From: Sphingobium fuliginis
Lineage (GTDB): Bacteria > Pseudomonadota > Alphaproteobacteria > Sphingomonadales > Sphingomonadaceae
Assembly: GCF_004152845.1 (NCBI RefSeq)
Contig: NZ_SEON01000004.1
Coordinates: 1-64,000, forward strand
DNA: 64,000 bases
Direction: 5' to 3'
In this document: positions 36,066 through 44,481 of the stretch, in pieces
Layout of the letters: each line of letters starts with the position of its first letter
How positions within the stretch are numbered: position 1 is the stretch's first letter
The notes under the pieces: model-generated
What the model was told of the DNA's origin: nothing
The model's input: only the letters and a program-made list of their open reading frames with translations
Database searches by the model: none
Made by a program: the position numbers and the translations under genes

Positions 36066-36842
36066 ATGTCCGACAATCTCTTTACGCTGCTGGGGCGCAA
36101 GGCATTGGTCGTGGGATGCGACAGCGGCATAGGATTGGCCTGCGCCCGCGCCATCGCGGCAGCCGGCGCCAGCCTGGTCATGTCCGGGCTGGAAAAGGAG
36201 AGGGGGGAGGCATTGGCCCGTGAAATCGCGTCGGACAGCGGGCAATCCGTTCATTATCGCGCCGTGGACGTCCGCGATGAGGCAAGCGTCGAAGCCCTGG
36301 TGGCAGCCGCGACCGGGATCATGGATGGCCTGGACATCGCGATGAACAACGCCGGCATCCCCGGCCCGGCGGCGGCCATTCAGGATCTGGCGGCGCGCGA
36401 TTTCGACAATCTGTTCGCGATCAACGTGCGCGGCGCCTGGCTGAGCATGAAATATGAGATTCCGGCTATGCTGGCGGCGGGGCAGGGGGGCTCCATCATC
36501 AACCTCGCCTCGACCGCCGCGCTCTCCGGCCTCGCCTATGTCGGCGCCTATTCCGCCAGCAAACATGCCGTCGCAGGGCTGACCAAGTCCGCCGCCATAG
36601 AGCTTGCCCCCCACAATATCCGGGTGAACGCGATCGCGCCCGGGCCGGTCCAGACCGACCTGCTGCACAATATGCGCGCCGGCCGCAGCCAGGTGAGCGA
36701 CGTGCGGCCCGCATCCGTGCCGATGGGCCGCGTCGCGCAGCCGGAGGAGATGGCCGGCACGGTGGTCTGGCTGGCTTCGCAGGCGGCATCCTTCGTCACC
36801 GGATCGATCATATCCGTCGACGGAGGCGTGATCGCCGCCTGA
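36066..36842 (+). CDS. short-chain dehydrogenase/reductase 2
   Basis: A 258-residue classical SDR. The cofactor motif is slightly altered, GCDSGIG (residues about 16-22) instead of TGxxxGIG. NNAGIPG, the serine of LASTAALSG and YSASK form the active site. The C-terminus SIISVDGGVIAA is standard. Start ATG 36066 has GAAGGG nine bases upstream; in-frame ATG 36045 lacks a site. First gene of a rightward unit with an MFS permease, an esterase-like hydrolase and two amidohydrolases. Confidence 0.91.
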   Translation: MSDNLFTLLGRKALVVGCDSGIGLACARAIAAAGASLVMSGLEKERGEALAREIASDSGQSVHYRAVDVRDEASVEALVAAATGIMDGLDIAMNNAGIPGPAAAIQDLAARDFDNLFAINVRGAWLSMKYEIPAMLAAGQGGSIINLASTAALSGLAYVGAYSASKHAVAGLTKSAAIELAPHNIRVNAIAPGPVQTDLLHNMRAGRSQVSDVRPASVPMGRVAQPEEMAGTVVWLASQAASFVTGSIISVDGGVIAA

Positions 36843-36932
36843 ACGACCATGAATTTACGATAGCAAAGACCATAAGCGCCCCGGAAAGGGCGAATAAGCG
36901 GAGGTGACGGAGATGGCGCCGGAGGCAATCAG

Positions 36933-38306
36933 ATGAGCGGTGGAGCCCCGATCGATGCGGTGCGCACGGGTTCCGGCCCGGAAGCGGCGGTGGGCGCAGC
37001 GCTCGACAGCATCACCACCGCCCGGCTGCGGATCGTCCCGCCGCTGCTGCTGGGTTTCGTCATGCTGTTCGATTCCTGGGACAGCATCGCCATCGCCTAT
37101 GTCATGCCCTCGCTCACCCGCGAATGGGGCCTGACGCCGGTCGCCGCGGGCAGCCTGATCTCGGCCGGCTATGCCGGGCAGTTCGTCGGGGCGATCCTGC
37201 TGGGGTCGCTGGCCGAACGCTTCGGCCGTATGCCGGTATTCCTGGTCTCCGTCGTCTGGATGGGATTGCTGGCGATCTTCTGTGCGCTGACGCCGGGCTA
37301 TGGCGCGCTGTTCGCCCTGCGCATCGTCCAGGGCGTGGCGATCGGCGGCGCGCTGCCGGTGTCGATCACCTATATCAACGAAATCGCGCCCTCCGCCACG
37401 CGCGGCCGCTATTTCGGCATATTCCAGTTCATCACCATGGCGGGCTATGCCGCCGCATCTTTTTCCAGCACGGTCGTCATCCCTCATCTCGGATGGCGCT
37501 GGCTGTTCGCCTTCGGGGCGATTCCCCTGCTGATCCTGCCGGTGGTGATGCTGCTGCTGCCGGAATCGCCGCGCTGGCTGGTGCGCAGCGGCCGGGCGGA
37601 CGACGCGGCGAAGGCGCTGCGCAAGTTCGGCTATGCCGCCGCCGATCCACAGGCGCTCCGTTCGTCCGAACCGTCCGCCGGGCCAGCGCCCCGCCTGCCC
37701 GCGACCATATTGTTCGCGCCCGAATTCCGCCGCCGCACGACCGTCGTCATGCTGCTCTGGTTCTTCACCTCCTTCGCCAGTTTCGGGCTGACGACCTGGC
37801 TGCCGTCCATCTATGTGTCGGTCTTCCATATCCCGGTGGCGACGGCGTTGCGCTATTCCGCGACGGCCAGCCTGCTGTTCCTGGTCCTCGCGCCGACCAT
37901 CGCGCTGGTGATCGACAGCGTGGGCCGCCGTCCGCTGGCGATCGGCGGATCGCTGATCGCGACCGTCGCGCTGCTGACGCTGGGCTTCACCCTGCCGAAG
38001 GACGTGGCGATCCTGGTGCCGCTGGTGATCGCGGGTCAGCTCTCGATCTTCACCGGCTCCATCGTCCTCTGGCCCTATACGGCGGAAACCTATCCCACCC
38101 ATGTCCGCGCCGTCGCGCTGGGGCTCAGCAGTTCGCTGGCGCGCGGCGCATCCACCCTGACGCCGGTCGTGGTGGGCGCGATCCTGGCCAGCGGCGCGTC
38201 GGTCGCCATCGTCTTCGGCATATTCGGCCTCTGCGCCGCCGGGGCGCTGATCCTGTGGGTCACGGCCACGCGGGAAACCGCCCGGATGCGGCTGGACGCG
38301 ATCTGA
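36933..38306 (+). CDS. MFS transporter, aromatic-acid:H+ symporter-like
   Basis: A 457-residue, 12-helix MFS permease. The first helix carries VMLFDSWDSIAIAYVMPSL, replacing the usual DGFD of the AAHS group, followed by GSLAERFGRMPVF (motif A), ALPVSITYINEIAP and LLPESPRWL. It probably imports the substrate or an intermediate acid. It is a close paralogue of the permease at 42557-43933. It overlaps the following hydrolase start by one base (TGATG). Confidence 0.9.
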   Translation: MSGGAPIDAVRTGSGPEAAVGAALDSITTARLRIVPPLLLGFVMLFDSWDSIAIAYVMPSLTREWGLTPVAAGSLISAGYAGQFVGAILLGSLAERFGRMPVFLVSVVWMGLLAIFCALTPGYGALFALRIVQGVAIGGALPVSITYINEIAPSATRGRYFGIFQFITMAGYAAASFSSTVVIPHLGWRWLFAFGAIPLLILPVVMLLLPESPRWLVRSGRADDAAKALRKFGYAAADPQALRSSEPSAGPAPRLPATILFAPEFRRRTTVVMLLWFFTSFASFGLTTWLPSIYVSVFHIPVATALRYSATASLLFLVLAPTIALVIDSVGRRPLAIGGSLIATVALLTLGFTLPKDVAILVPLVIAGQLSIFTGSIVLWPYTAETYPTHVRAVALGLSSSLARGASTLTPVVVGAILASGASVAIVFGIFGLCAAGALILWVTATRETARMRLDAI

Positions 38307-39259
38307 TGGCGGCCACCCTGCAAGCCGGGCTGGACCCCGACGCCCGCGCTGTGCTCGACCTCATGGAGGCGAGCGGCCGGCCGCCGCTCCATCTTCTGAG
38401 CGTTGAAGAGGCGCGGGCGGCGATCCGCATGTCGCTGGAAACGCTGGGAAAGCCGCCGCCGCCCGTCCGGGAGGCGGATCTTTGGGCGGACGGGCCGCGC
38501 GGCCCCGTTCCCCTCAGGCTCTACCGGCCCATGCAAGTGCCGGACGATGCGCCTCTGCCCGCCATGCTCTATTTTCACGGCGGCGGCTGGATGACCGGCG
38601 ACCTCGCCTATGGCGCATGGTTCTGCGCCTCGCTGGCGGAGCGGGCCGGGATCGCCATGCTGTCGGTGGACTACCGGCTGGCTCCGGAACATCCCTTTCC
38701 CGCGGGGCTGGAGGATTGCATGGCCGCGCTCCGCCATGCCCGTCGCGATGCTGCGGCGCTGGGCATCGACGCAGGACGGATCGCCGTCGGGGGCGACTCG
38801 GCGGGCGGCAATCTCGCGGCCGCCTGCGCGCTATGGGCACGCGATGAAGGCCTGCCGCTCAGCGCGCAGATATTGATCTACCCCGTCACCGATCTGGTGG
38901 AGGAGCATGAGTCCTACCGCCGCAATGCCGATGGTTTCGGCCTGACCGCGGACATGATGCGGTGGTTCCGCACGGCCTATCGCAACGGAGCGGACCCCGC
39001 CGATTGGCGCATGTCGCCGCTGCGCGCGCCCCGGCTGGAGGGTGTCGCGCCGGCATGGGTGCTGACCTGCGGTTTCGATCCCCTGTGCGGCGAGGGCGAC
39101 GCCTATGCGGATCGGCTGGCGGCGGCCGGCGTGCCGGTGAAGCATATCCGCCATGCCGACCAGATCCACGGCTTTTTGATGTGGCCGAAAATGATGCGCG
39201 CATCCGACCGGGCCTTGTCCGGCATGGCGCGGGAATTGCGCGCCAGGCTGTTCGCCTGA
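38306..39259 (+). CDS. alpha/beta hydrolase, HSL-type esterase
   Basis: A 317-residue esterase/lipase of the hormone-sensitive-lipase family. The oxyanion motif HGGGW (91-95), nucleophile S165 in GDSAGG, D258 (CGFDPL) and H288 (QIHGF) complete the triad. Substrates are likely short acyl esters. The ATG at 38306 overlaps the MFS stop codon, indicating coupled translation. A 20-base gap separates it from the first amidohydrolase. Confidence 0.93.
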   Translation: MAATLQAGLDPDARAVLDLMEASGRPPLHLLSVEEARAAIRMSLETLGKPPPPVREADLWADGPRGPVPLRLYRPMQVPDDAPLPAMLYFHGGGWMTGDLAYGAWFCASLAERAGIAMLSVDYRLAPEHPFPAGLEDCMAALRHARRDAAALGIDAGRIAVGGDSAGGNLAAACALWARDEGLPLSAQILIYPVTDLVEEHESYRRNADGFGLTADMMRWFRTAYRNGADPADWRMSPLRAPRLEGVAPAWVLTCGFDPLCGEGDAYADRLAAAGVPVKHIRHADQIHGFLMWPKMMRASDRALSGMARELRARLFA

Positions 39260-39279
39260 GCCAGCAGGAGAGCTTGAAT

Positions 39280-40194
39280 ATGGCAGAAGACCCGATTTTC
39301 GACACCCATGCGCATCTGATCGCGGATGACGATGTCGCCTATCCGCCGTCGCCCATGCGCGGCACGACCCATGTCACGCAGATGAACTACACGGCCACCG
39401 CCGAATGGCTGATCGACCGGATGGACCGCAATGGCGTCGGCAAGGCATGCATTGTCCAGCGCGGCCATGTCTATGGTTATGACAACAGCTATATCATCGA
39501 TTCGGGCAGGAAATATTCCGACCGTTTCGTGCCGGTGGTGATATTGGACGCGCAGGACCCCGAAACGCCCGCCAAATACCGGGACATGGTGTTGAACCAC
39601 GGCGTGCGCGGCCTGCGCTTCGCCCAGACGCATTTCGAATTCTTCGATACCGCCTGGATGAATTCGCCCAATGCCATGGAATGCTGGCGGACGGCGGCCG
39701 AACTGGGAACGCCGGTGGCGATCATCTTCTTCCGCAGGCATTTGTCCTGGGGGTTGCCGGCCCTGAAGTTCATCGCGGAATATCTGCCGTCGCTGAAGAT
39801 CATCGTCGATCATATCGGCACGCCGCACACCCTCTCCAACCCGGAAAAGGCGCGCTATGTCGCGGCGGGTCTGGACAGCAGCATGCCGCCGCCGCCGGAT
39901 TTCGGCATTGCCGATACCATCTCGATCTTCGAAGGGCTGCCCAATATCAGCTTCAAGTTCACGGAGATCAACATGGAGCGGCTGGCCGACCAGAAGGCGG
40001 AACCGGCCGCGTTCATCCGGCGGCTGGCGGATGTCTTCGGCGCGGACCGGCTGATGTGGGGCTCCGATCTGGGCCAGAGCGAATGGCCCTATGAGGAAAA
40101 GGCGGCGGCGGCGCGAAGGGCGGCGGCCCAACTCGGCCCCGACGAACGCCGCGCCTTCCTCTATGAAACGGCGGAGAGGCTTTATGAGCGCTGA
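39280..40194 (+). CDS. amidohydrolase-2 family hydrolase/decarboxylase A
   Basis: A 304-residue TIM-barrel metal enzyme (amidohydrolase-2 group, which includes lactonases, gamma-resorcylate decarboxylase-like and 2-pyrone-4,6-dicarboxylate lactonase-like enzymes). Metal ligands: DTHAH (H10, H12), the histidine of IVDHIG and the aspartate of WGSDLGQ. The start at 39280 is supported by AGGAG nine bases upstream. It overlaps the following homologue by 11 bases, suggesting two consecutive or alternative hydrolytic steps. Confidence 0.88.
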   Translation: MAEDPIFDTHAHLIADDDVAYPPSPMRGTTHVTQMNYTATAEWLIDRMDRNGVGKACIVQRGHVYGYDNSYIIDSGRKYSDRFVPVVILDAQDPETPAKYRDMVLNHGVRGLRFAQTHFEFFDTAWMNSPNAMECWRTAAELGTPVAIIFFRRHLSWGLPALKFIAEYLPSLKIIVDHIGTPHTLSNPEKARYVAAGLDSSMPPPPDFGIADTISIFEGLPNISFKFTEINMERLADQKAEPAAFIRRLADVFGADRLMWGSDLGQSEWPYEEKAAAARRAAAQLGPDERRAFLYETAERLYER

Positions 40195-40996
40195 GGTCCA
40201 GATGAGCGCCGAGGTCCGGGTCGACACGCACGCCCATATCTGGGGGCCCGCCATGCCCTTCTGGAGCAGGGCGTGGAAAAGGCCCGACTATGCCTATACG
40301 GTGGAAACCTATCTCGACACGCTGGACGCCAGCGGCGTCGATTTCGCGGTAATCGCGGCGGCCAGCCTGTTCGGAACCTATAATGACTATGTCATCCGCG
40401 CCCTGCGGCAGCACAGGCGCCTGCGCGGAACCGTGATCGTCGATCCGGAAATCGGGATGTACGATCTGGAGGGCATGCGCCGCGACGGGGTGGTGGGGGT
40501 GCGGTTGCAGCTTTTCCACACCGACCTGCCGGATTTCGCTGCCGACGGCTATAATCGCCTGTTCCACCGGCTGCGCGACATGGACATGCATGTCCATGTG
40601 AATGTCGAGGCGCACCGTCTGCCATCGGTGCTGGACGGCCTCAGGCCCAGCGGGGTCAAGGTGGTGATCGACCATTTCGGCTGGCCGGATGCGGGAAAGG
40701 GGCTGGACTGCCCCGGCTTCCAGGCGGCGGTCCGGGCCTGTCAGGACGGCATGGCCTGGGTGAAGCTGTCCGGCGGCTTCCGCCGGCCCGATCAGGACAT
40801 AGCCCGTATGTTCGCGCAGGCCTATGTCGAGCGGGTCGGGACGGAACGGCTGTTCTGGGGCAGCGACGCGCCGTTCGTGGGGGCGGAAGGGACGGTGACG
40901 CATCGGCAGACGCTGGACCAGCTTGGCTATTGGCTGCCCGACGCGGCGGTGCGCGCCGCGATCCATCGCAGCGCCCATGATTTCTACTTCGCCTGA
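40184..40996 (+). CDS. amidohydrolase-2 family hydrolase B
   Basis: A 270-residue TIM-barrel enzyme related to the previous one. The metal motif is D14-T-H16-A-H18, with VIDHFGWPD and WGSDAPFVG. The ATG at 40184 is chosen because GGAGAGG lies just before it. Its first 12 residues (MSAEVQMSAEVR) are a tandem repeat of six, from an 18-base DNA duplication, with a second ATG at 40202. The 3' end overlaps the convergent thioesterase gene by 13 bases (40984-40996). Confidence 0.88.
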   Translation: MSAEVQMSAEVRVDTHAHIWGPAMPFWSRAWKRPDYAYTVETYLDTLDASGVDFAVIAAASLFGTYNDYVIRALRQHRRLRGTVIVDPEIGMYDLEGMRRDGVVGVRLQLFHTDLPDFAADGYNRLFHRLRDMDMHVHVNVEAHRLPSVLDGLRPSGVKVVIDHFGWPDAGKGLDCPGFQAAVRACQDGMAWVKLSGGFRRPDQDIARMFAQAYVERVGTERLFWGSDAPFVGAEGTVTHRQTLDQLGYWLPDAAVRAAIHRSAHDFYFA

Positions 40997-41439
40997 CCGG
41001 AGCGGGTGGAGGGAAGCTTGAAGACGCCGCTGCCGCGTGCGACAGCACCATCGGGCCCCAGCAGCACGCCGTCGCAGAAGGCGAGGGACCGGGTCGCGCG
41101 CAGCAGGCGGACGCGGGATTCCAGCCAGTCCCCCGGTTGCGCCCCCCGCATGAAGTCGACGGACAGCGATATGGTCGGCGCGTGGGACACGGCACAGCCC
41201 GCCTGCGCGTTTTGGCCCAGGCAGACGTCGAGAATGGATGACAGCCAACCGCCATGGGCGAACCCGGAATAGCTGCAATTATGCGGCGCGACCCGGAAAC
41301 CCAGCCGGACGGCTTCCTCCGCCGCGGGTTCGAAGGGGTCCGCGATATAGAAGGGACCGTTCAGATGCTGGAAGGGATCGACGTCGGCGCCTTCCTTGAC
41401 GCGCCAGCCGGGCGGGGCGGATTGTTCGATAGGGCTCAT
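40984..41439 (-). CDS. PaaI/hotdog-fold acyl-CoA thioesterase-like protein
   Basis: A 151-residue hotdog protein with the family stretch GFAHGGWLSSILD (His-Gly-Gly) and a long strand-rich half (ISLSVDFMRGAQPGDWLESRVRLL). It would hydrolyse a CoA thioester in the pathway. ATG 41439 is chosen because GGAG lies six bases upstream; an in-frame ATG at 41517 would run across operator 3 and has no ribosome site. It is divergent from the beta-keto acid cleavage enzyme. Confidence 0.85.
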   Translation of the reverse strand: MSPIEQSAPPGWRVKEGADVDPFQHLNGPFYIADPFEPAAEEAVRLGFRVAPHNCSYSGFAHGGWLSSILDVCLGQNAQAGCAVSHAPTISLSVDFMRGAQPGDWLESRVRLLRATRSLAFCDGVLLGPDGAVARGSGVFKLPSTRSGQAK

Positions 41440-41472
41440 GGGGGTCTCCATTGTCGCTTGCCGCAAGCGTGA

Positions 41473-41484
41473 GATACCGGTACC
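41473..41484. promoter_or_regulatory. LacI-type operator 3, GATACCGGTACC
   Basis: Located in the 83-base gap between the divergent thioesterase and beta-keto acid cleavage genes, 33 and 38 bases from their starts. A separate 15-base palindrome CGCTTG-CCG-CAAGCG lies next to it at 41456-41470. The operator shares its first ten bases with copies 1, 5 and 6. Confidence 0.78.
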
Positions 41485-41522
41485 AATTTCTCTAGGGACA
41501 GGATGATGGAAAGGCAAATGAT

Positions 41523-42449
41523 ATGAAGAAGGGAAAGGTCATCATAAGCTGCGCGCTGACAGGGAGCATGCATACGCCGACCATGTCGCCGTTCCTGCCG
41601 GTCGCGCCGGAAAAGATCGCCGAGGAGGGCATCGCGGCCCACCGGGCGGGCGCGGCGATATTGCACCTGCACGCCCGCGATCCGGAAAATGGCCGTCCGA
41701 CGCCGTCTGCCGAGGTCTTCATGCAGTTCCTGCCGCAACTTCACGCGGAAACCGACGCTGTGATCAACATCAGCACCGGCGGCGGACCCGGCATGACGTT
41801 AGAGGAAAGGCTGCGCGCGGCGGTTCAGGTCAGTCCCGAACTCTGTTCGCTCAACATGGGCTGCATGAACATCAACCTGTCGGAACTGGCGAGCCGCCAC
41901 GACTTCAAATATGACTGGGAAAAGCCCTTTCTGGAGGCGACGGAAGATCTGGTCGCCAAGAACACCTTCCGCGACATACGCCACATCATCGAGACATTGG
42001 GTCCGGGCGGCACCCGGTTCGAGATGGAATGCTACGAGATCGGCCATCTCCACAATATCGCCTTCTTCGCGGACAAGGGACTGCTGAAGCCGCCTTTCCT
42101 GATCCAGTCGGTGCTGGGCGTGACCGGCGGCATGAGCGCCGACGCCGACAGCGTCTATTTCATGCGCCAGACCGCCGACCGGCTGTTCGGCGGCGATTAT
42201 ATCTGGTCGCTGTTCGGCGCTGGACGGCACCAGATGGGCGTGTGCACCATGGGCGCGCTGATGGGATCGAGCGTTCGCGTGGGACTGGAGGACAGCCTGT
42301 TCATCTCCCGGGGGCAACTGGCGAACAGCAATGCCGACCAGGTGCTCAAGATCCGCCGGATATTGGACGAGCTGGGCCTGGAAGTCGCAACCGCGGAGGA
42401 GGCGCGCCAGATGCTGGGGCTGAAGGGCCGGGCCAATATCAACCTCTGA
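41523..42449 (+). CDS. beta-keto acid cleavage enzyme (BKACE, DUF849)
   Basis: A 308-residue zinc enzyme of the BKACE/Kce family. Family members condense a beta-keto acid with acetyl-CoA, yielding acetoacetate and a new acyl-CoA. The metal motif H48-L-H50-A-R-D, the block GGGPGMTLEERL, FEMECYEIGHL and FGAGRHQMGVC are typical. The substrate is set by residues I cannot interpret. It provides a route from a keto acid to CoA thioesters without a ligase. Confidence 0.92.
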   Translation: MKKGKVIISCALTGSMHTPTMSPFLPVAPEKIAEEGIAAHRAGAAILHLHARDPENGRPTPSAEVFMQFLPQLHAETDAVINISTGGGPGMTLEERLRAAVQVSPELCSLNMGCMNINLSELASRHDFKYDWEKPFLEATEDLVAKNTFRDIRHIIETLGPGGTRFEMECYEIGHLHNIAFFADKGLLKPPFLIQSVLGVTGGMSADADSVYFMRQTADRLFGGDYIWSLFGAGRHQMGVCTMGALMGSSVRVGLEDSLFISRGQLANSNADQVLKIRRILDELGLEVATAEEARQMLGLKGRANINL

Positions 42450-42488
42450 TCCGCCATTCGCCCTGATCTGGGTAATGGTCCAAGAACC

Positions 42489-42515
42489 GTCATGCTGAAC
42501 CTGTTTCAGCATGAC
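42489..42515. terminator. bidirectional hairpin between converging genes
   Basis: GTCATGCTGAA and TTCAGCATGAC form a perfect 11-base stem with a five-base loop. It sits between the BKACE stop (42449) and the MFS stop (42557), which converge. The element resembles the widespread 'GTCATGCTGAAC' palindrome and may serve as terminator in either direction; T-runs are short. Confidence 0.65.
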
Positions 42516-42556
42516 GCAGGATTCGATCGGGAAAGATGATTATGCGGGCCCTGAGC

Positions 42557-43933
42557 CTAAATCGTCTCCAGCTTCCGCCGCGCCGTTTCCGTGGTGGCGA
42601 AGATCCAGAGCAGCGCCGCCCCGAAGGCAAAGGCCGCAAATGCGCTGTAGACCAGTGAAATGGCGGCCCCGGTGCTCAATATCACGCCGACGAACAGCGG
42701 CGTCAGCATGGACGCGGCGCGCGCCATCGAACTGGAAACGCCCATGCCCACCGCGCGCAGATGCGTGGGGAAGCTCTCTGCCGTATAGGGCCACTGGATG
42801 AAGGAACTGAGCGCGCTGCCCAGCGTGCCGACCACCACCAGCGCCACCAGCGGTCCGGTCTCGAAGCGGAAGAGGGCAAGCGACAGCAAGGCCAGCCCCG
42901 CCGCCAGGCAGCCGCCGATCGCATAGGGCCGCCGCCCCACCCGATCCATGGTCGCACCGATGAACGGCGTCGCGAGCAGGAACAATATGGGCGTCGCCGC
43001 CGCATAGCGCAGGGCGTCCGCCAGCGCTATGCCGTAAACCGTCACGAAGATCGACGGCGCCCAGGTGGTCAGCCCGAAATTGGTGAAGGCGACCGTGAAC
43101 CAGATGCTCATCAGGATGATCGTCGATGCGCGCTGTTGCGGCGCGAACAGAGCGGAAATCGGTATCCTCGCCGGCTCCCGAAGGCGCGGCGCGGCCTGCC
43201 GCAGGTCGCCGTCCGACAGGTCGATCCTGCCCCCCAGCTTCGCCAGCGCGCCCGGAACCTGCCCGGCGCGGCCGGTGCGGGCCAGCCAGCGCGGCGATTC
43301 CGGCAGGGTCAGCATCACCACCGGCAGCAGCAGCAGCGGAATGCCGCCCAGCCCGATCAGCCAGCGCCATCCCAGTTCCGGTATGATGACCGTGCTGGAC
43401 AGGGATGCCGCCGCATAGCCGCTCATGCACAGCCACTGGAAGATCATGAAGTAGCGGCCGCGGGTCATCGTCGGCGCGAGTTCGTTGATATAGGTGATCG
43501 ATACCGGCAATGCCCCGCCGATCGCCAGTCCCTGGACGAAGCGGATCGCCAGCAGCGCCTCCGGCCCCGGCGCCACCGTGCAGGCGATCGCCAGCGTCGC
43601 CATCGCCAGGACCGATCCGACGAACACCGGCATGCGCCCGAACCGTTCGGCAAGCGATCCCAGGGCTATGGCGCCCAGGAACTGGCCGATATATCCCGAG
43701 GAGATGAGCGCCCCCATCATCGCGGGATGCAGCCCCCATTCGCGCGACAGCGACGGCATGACATAGGCGATGGCGATGCTGTCCCAGGAATCGAACAGCA
43801 TGATGAAGCCCATCAGCAAGGGCGCCAATATGCCGACGCGAAAGGTGCGGAGATTGTCGAGCGCCTCCCCCACGCGCAGTTCCAGCGGACTGGCGGCCGT
43901 CCTGTCGGCATGAGCAGCGGTCAGGCTGTCCAT
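42557..43933 (-). CDS. MFS transporter, paralogue of the 36933-38306 permease
   Basis: A 458-residue, 12-helix permease. Long identical or near-identical blocks are shared with the other one: FDSWDSIAIAYVMPSL, GSLAERFGRMPVF, GGALPVSITYINE and LPESPRWLAR. Both are likely aromatic- or organic-acid:H+ symporters, and differences in the central helices may give them different ligands. Operator 4 is upstream, 92 bases before its start. It converges on BKACE. Confidence 0.9.
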   Translation of the reverse strand: MDSLTAAHADRTAASPLELRVGEALDNLRTFRVGILAPLLMGFIMLFDSWDSIAIAYVMPSLSREWGLHPAMMGALISSGYIGQFLGAIALGSLAERFGRMPVFVGSVLAMATLAIACTVAPGPEALLAIRFVQGLAIGGALPVSITYINELAPTMTRGRYFMIFQWLCMSGYAAASLSSTVIIPELGWRWLIGLGGIPLLLLPVVMLTLPESPRWLARTGRAGQVPGALAKLGGRIDLSDGDLRQAAPRLREPARIPISALFAPQQRASTIILMSIWFTVAFTNFGLTTWAPSIFVTVYGIALADALRYAAATPILFLLATPFIGATMDRVGRRPYAIGGCLAAGLALLSLALFRFETGPLVALVVVGTLGSALSSFIQWPYTAESFPTHLRAVGMGVSSSMARAASMLTPLFVGVILSTGAAISLVYSAFAAFAFGAALLWIFATTETARRKLETI

Positions 43934-44025
43934 CTTGCGATCCTCTCCCTTTACGATCGGAAACGAAGCGGTTTCCCGCCCTTGCTTGTTGAAGCGTCTT
44001 AGCCTTCCGGAAAGCCGGGCGCAAT

Positions 44026-44037
44026 GATACCGGTCTC
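44026..44037. promoter_or_regulatory. LacI-type operator 4, GATACCGGTCTC
   Basis: Reads TGATACCGGTCTCA with its flanks, so the outer TGA/TCA arms are symmetric. It is 92 bases upstream of the leftward MFS start. Confidence 0.7.
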
Positions 44038-44409
44038 AACATTCCAAGCATGCAGGCGCGCGGCTTTGTCGCGATGGTCGCGGAAGCGCGGCGGAAGAAG
44101 CGCCGCCGTCCCTGTTCCGGCCCCGAATTTCCGTCCATTCAGGCTGATGGAGCGCGGATTCCCCACCCGCAAGCGCGCCGGAACGACGCAACGCCCGCAG
44201 CTTAGCCGGTTCAGCAAAAAATCTCGTCCTATGCTATATCCACAAATTATGCTCCGATCATGGGGCCCGAACATGCGGCATAGTGAAGAGGCGCTTTTCC
44301 TTGCCTGAACAGGCAGCCAGGGCCCGAAATCATGGCTGCTGTCCTGCGCCAGACCCGCCGGCATCGCAAATTTCCGATCCGGCGCCATTTGACAGCGCCC
44401 TGTCTCTGA

Positions 44410-44421
44410 GATACCGGTAAC
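44410..44421. promoter_or_regulatory. LacI-type operator 5, GATACCGGTAAC
   Basis: Sixty bases before the second TonB receptor start and downstream of a TTGACA at 44389-44394. Identical over 12 bases to operator 6. Confidence 0.78.
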
Positions 44422-44481
44422 ACATATTCCGCCACCGTTGAGACGTCGCCTGGCAGGAAAAATAAGAGGAGGAGGGGTGAA

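Larger units (their letters stand above)
43934..44481. other. long divergent control region with operators 4 and 5
   Basis: A 548-base gap with operator 4 (44026-44037) for the leftward MFS gene and operator 5 (44410-44421) for the rightward receptor unit. TTGACA at 44389-44394 is a good -35 candidate, 15 bases before operator 5, so a repressor there would overlap the -10 region. A stretch at 44230-44250 (GCTATATCCACAAATTATGC) is AT-rich. No credible gene was found. Confidence 0.65.

Noticed and set aside
43500..43511. GATACCGGCAAT in the second MFS gene
   Set aside because: Only half of the palindrome is present and it is within coding sequence.
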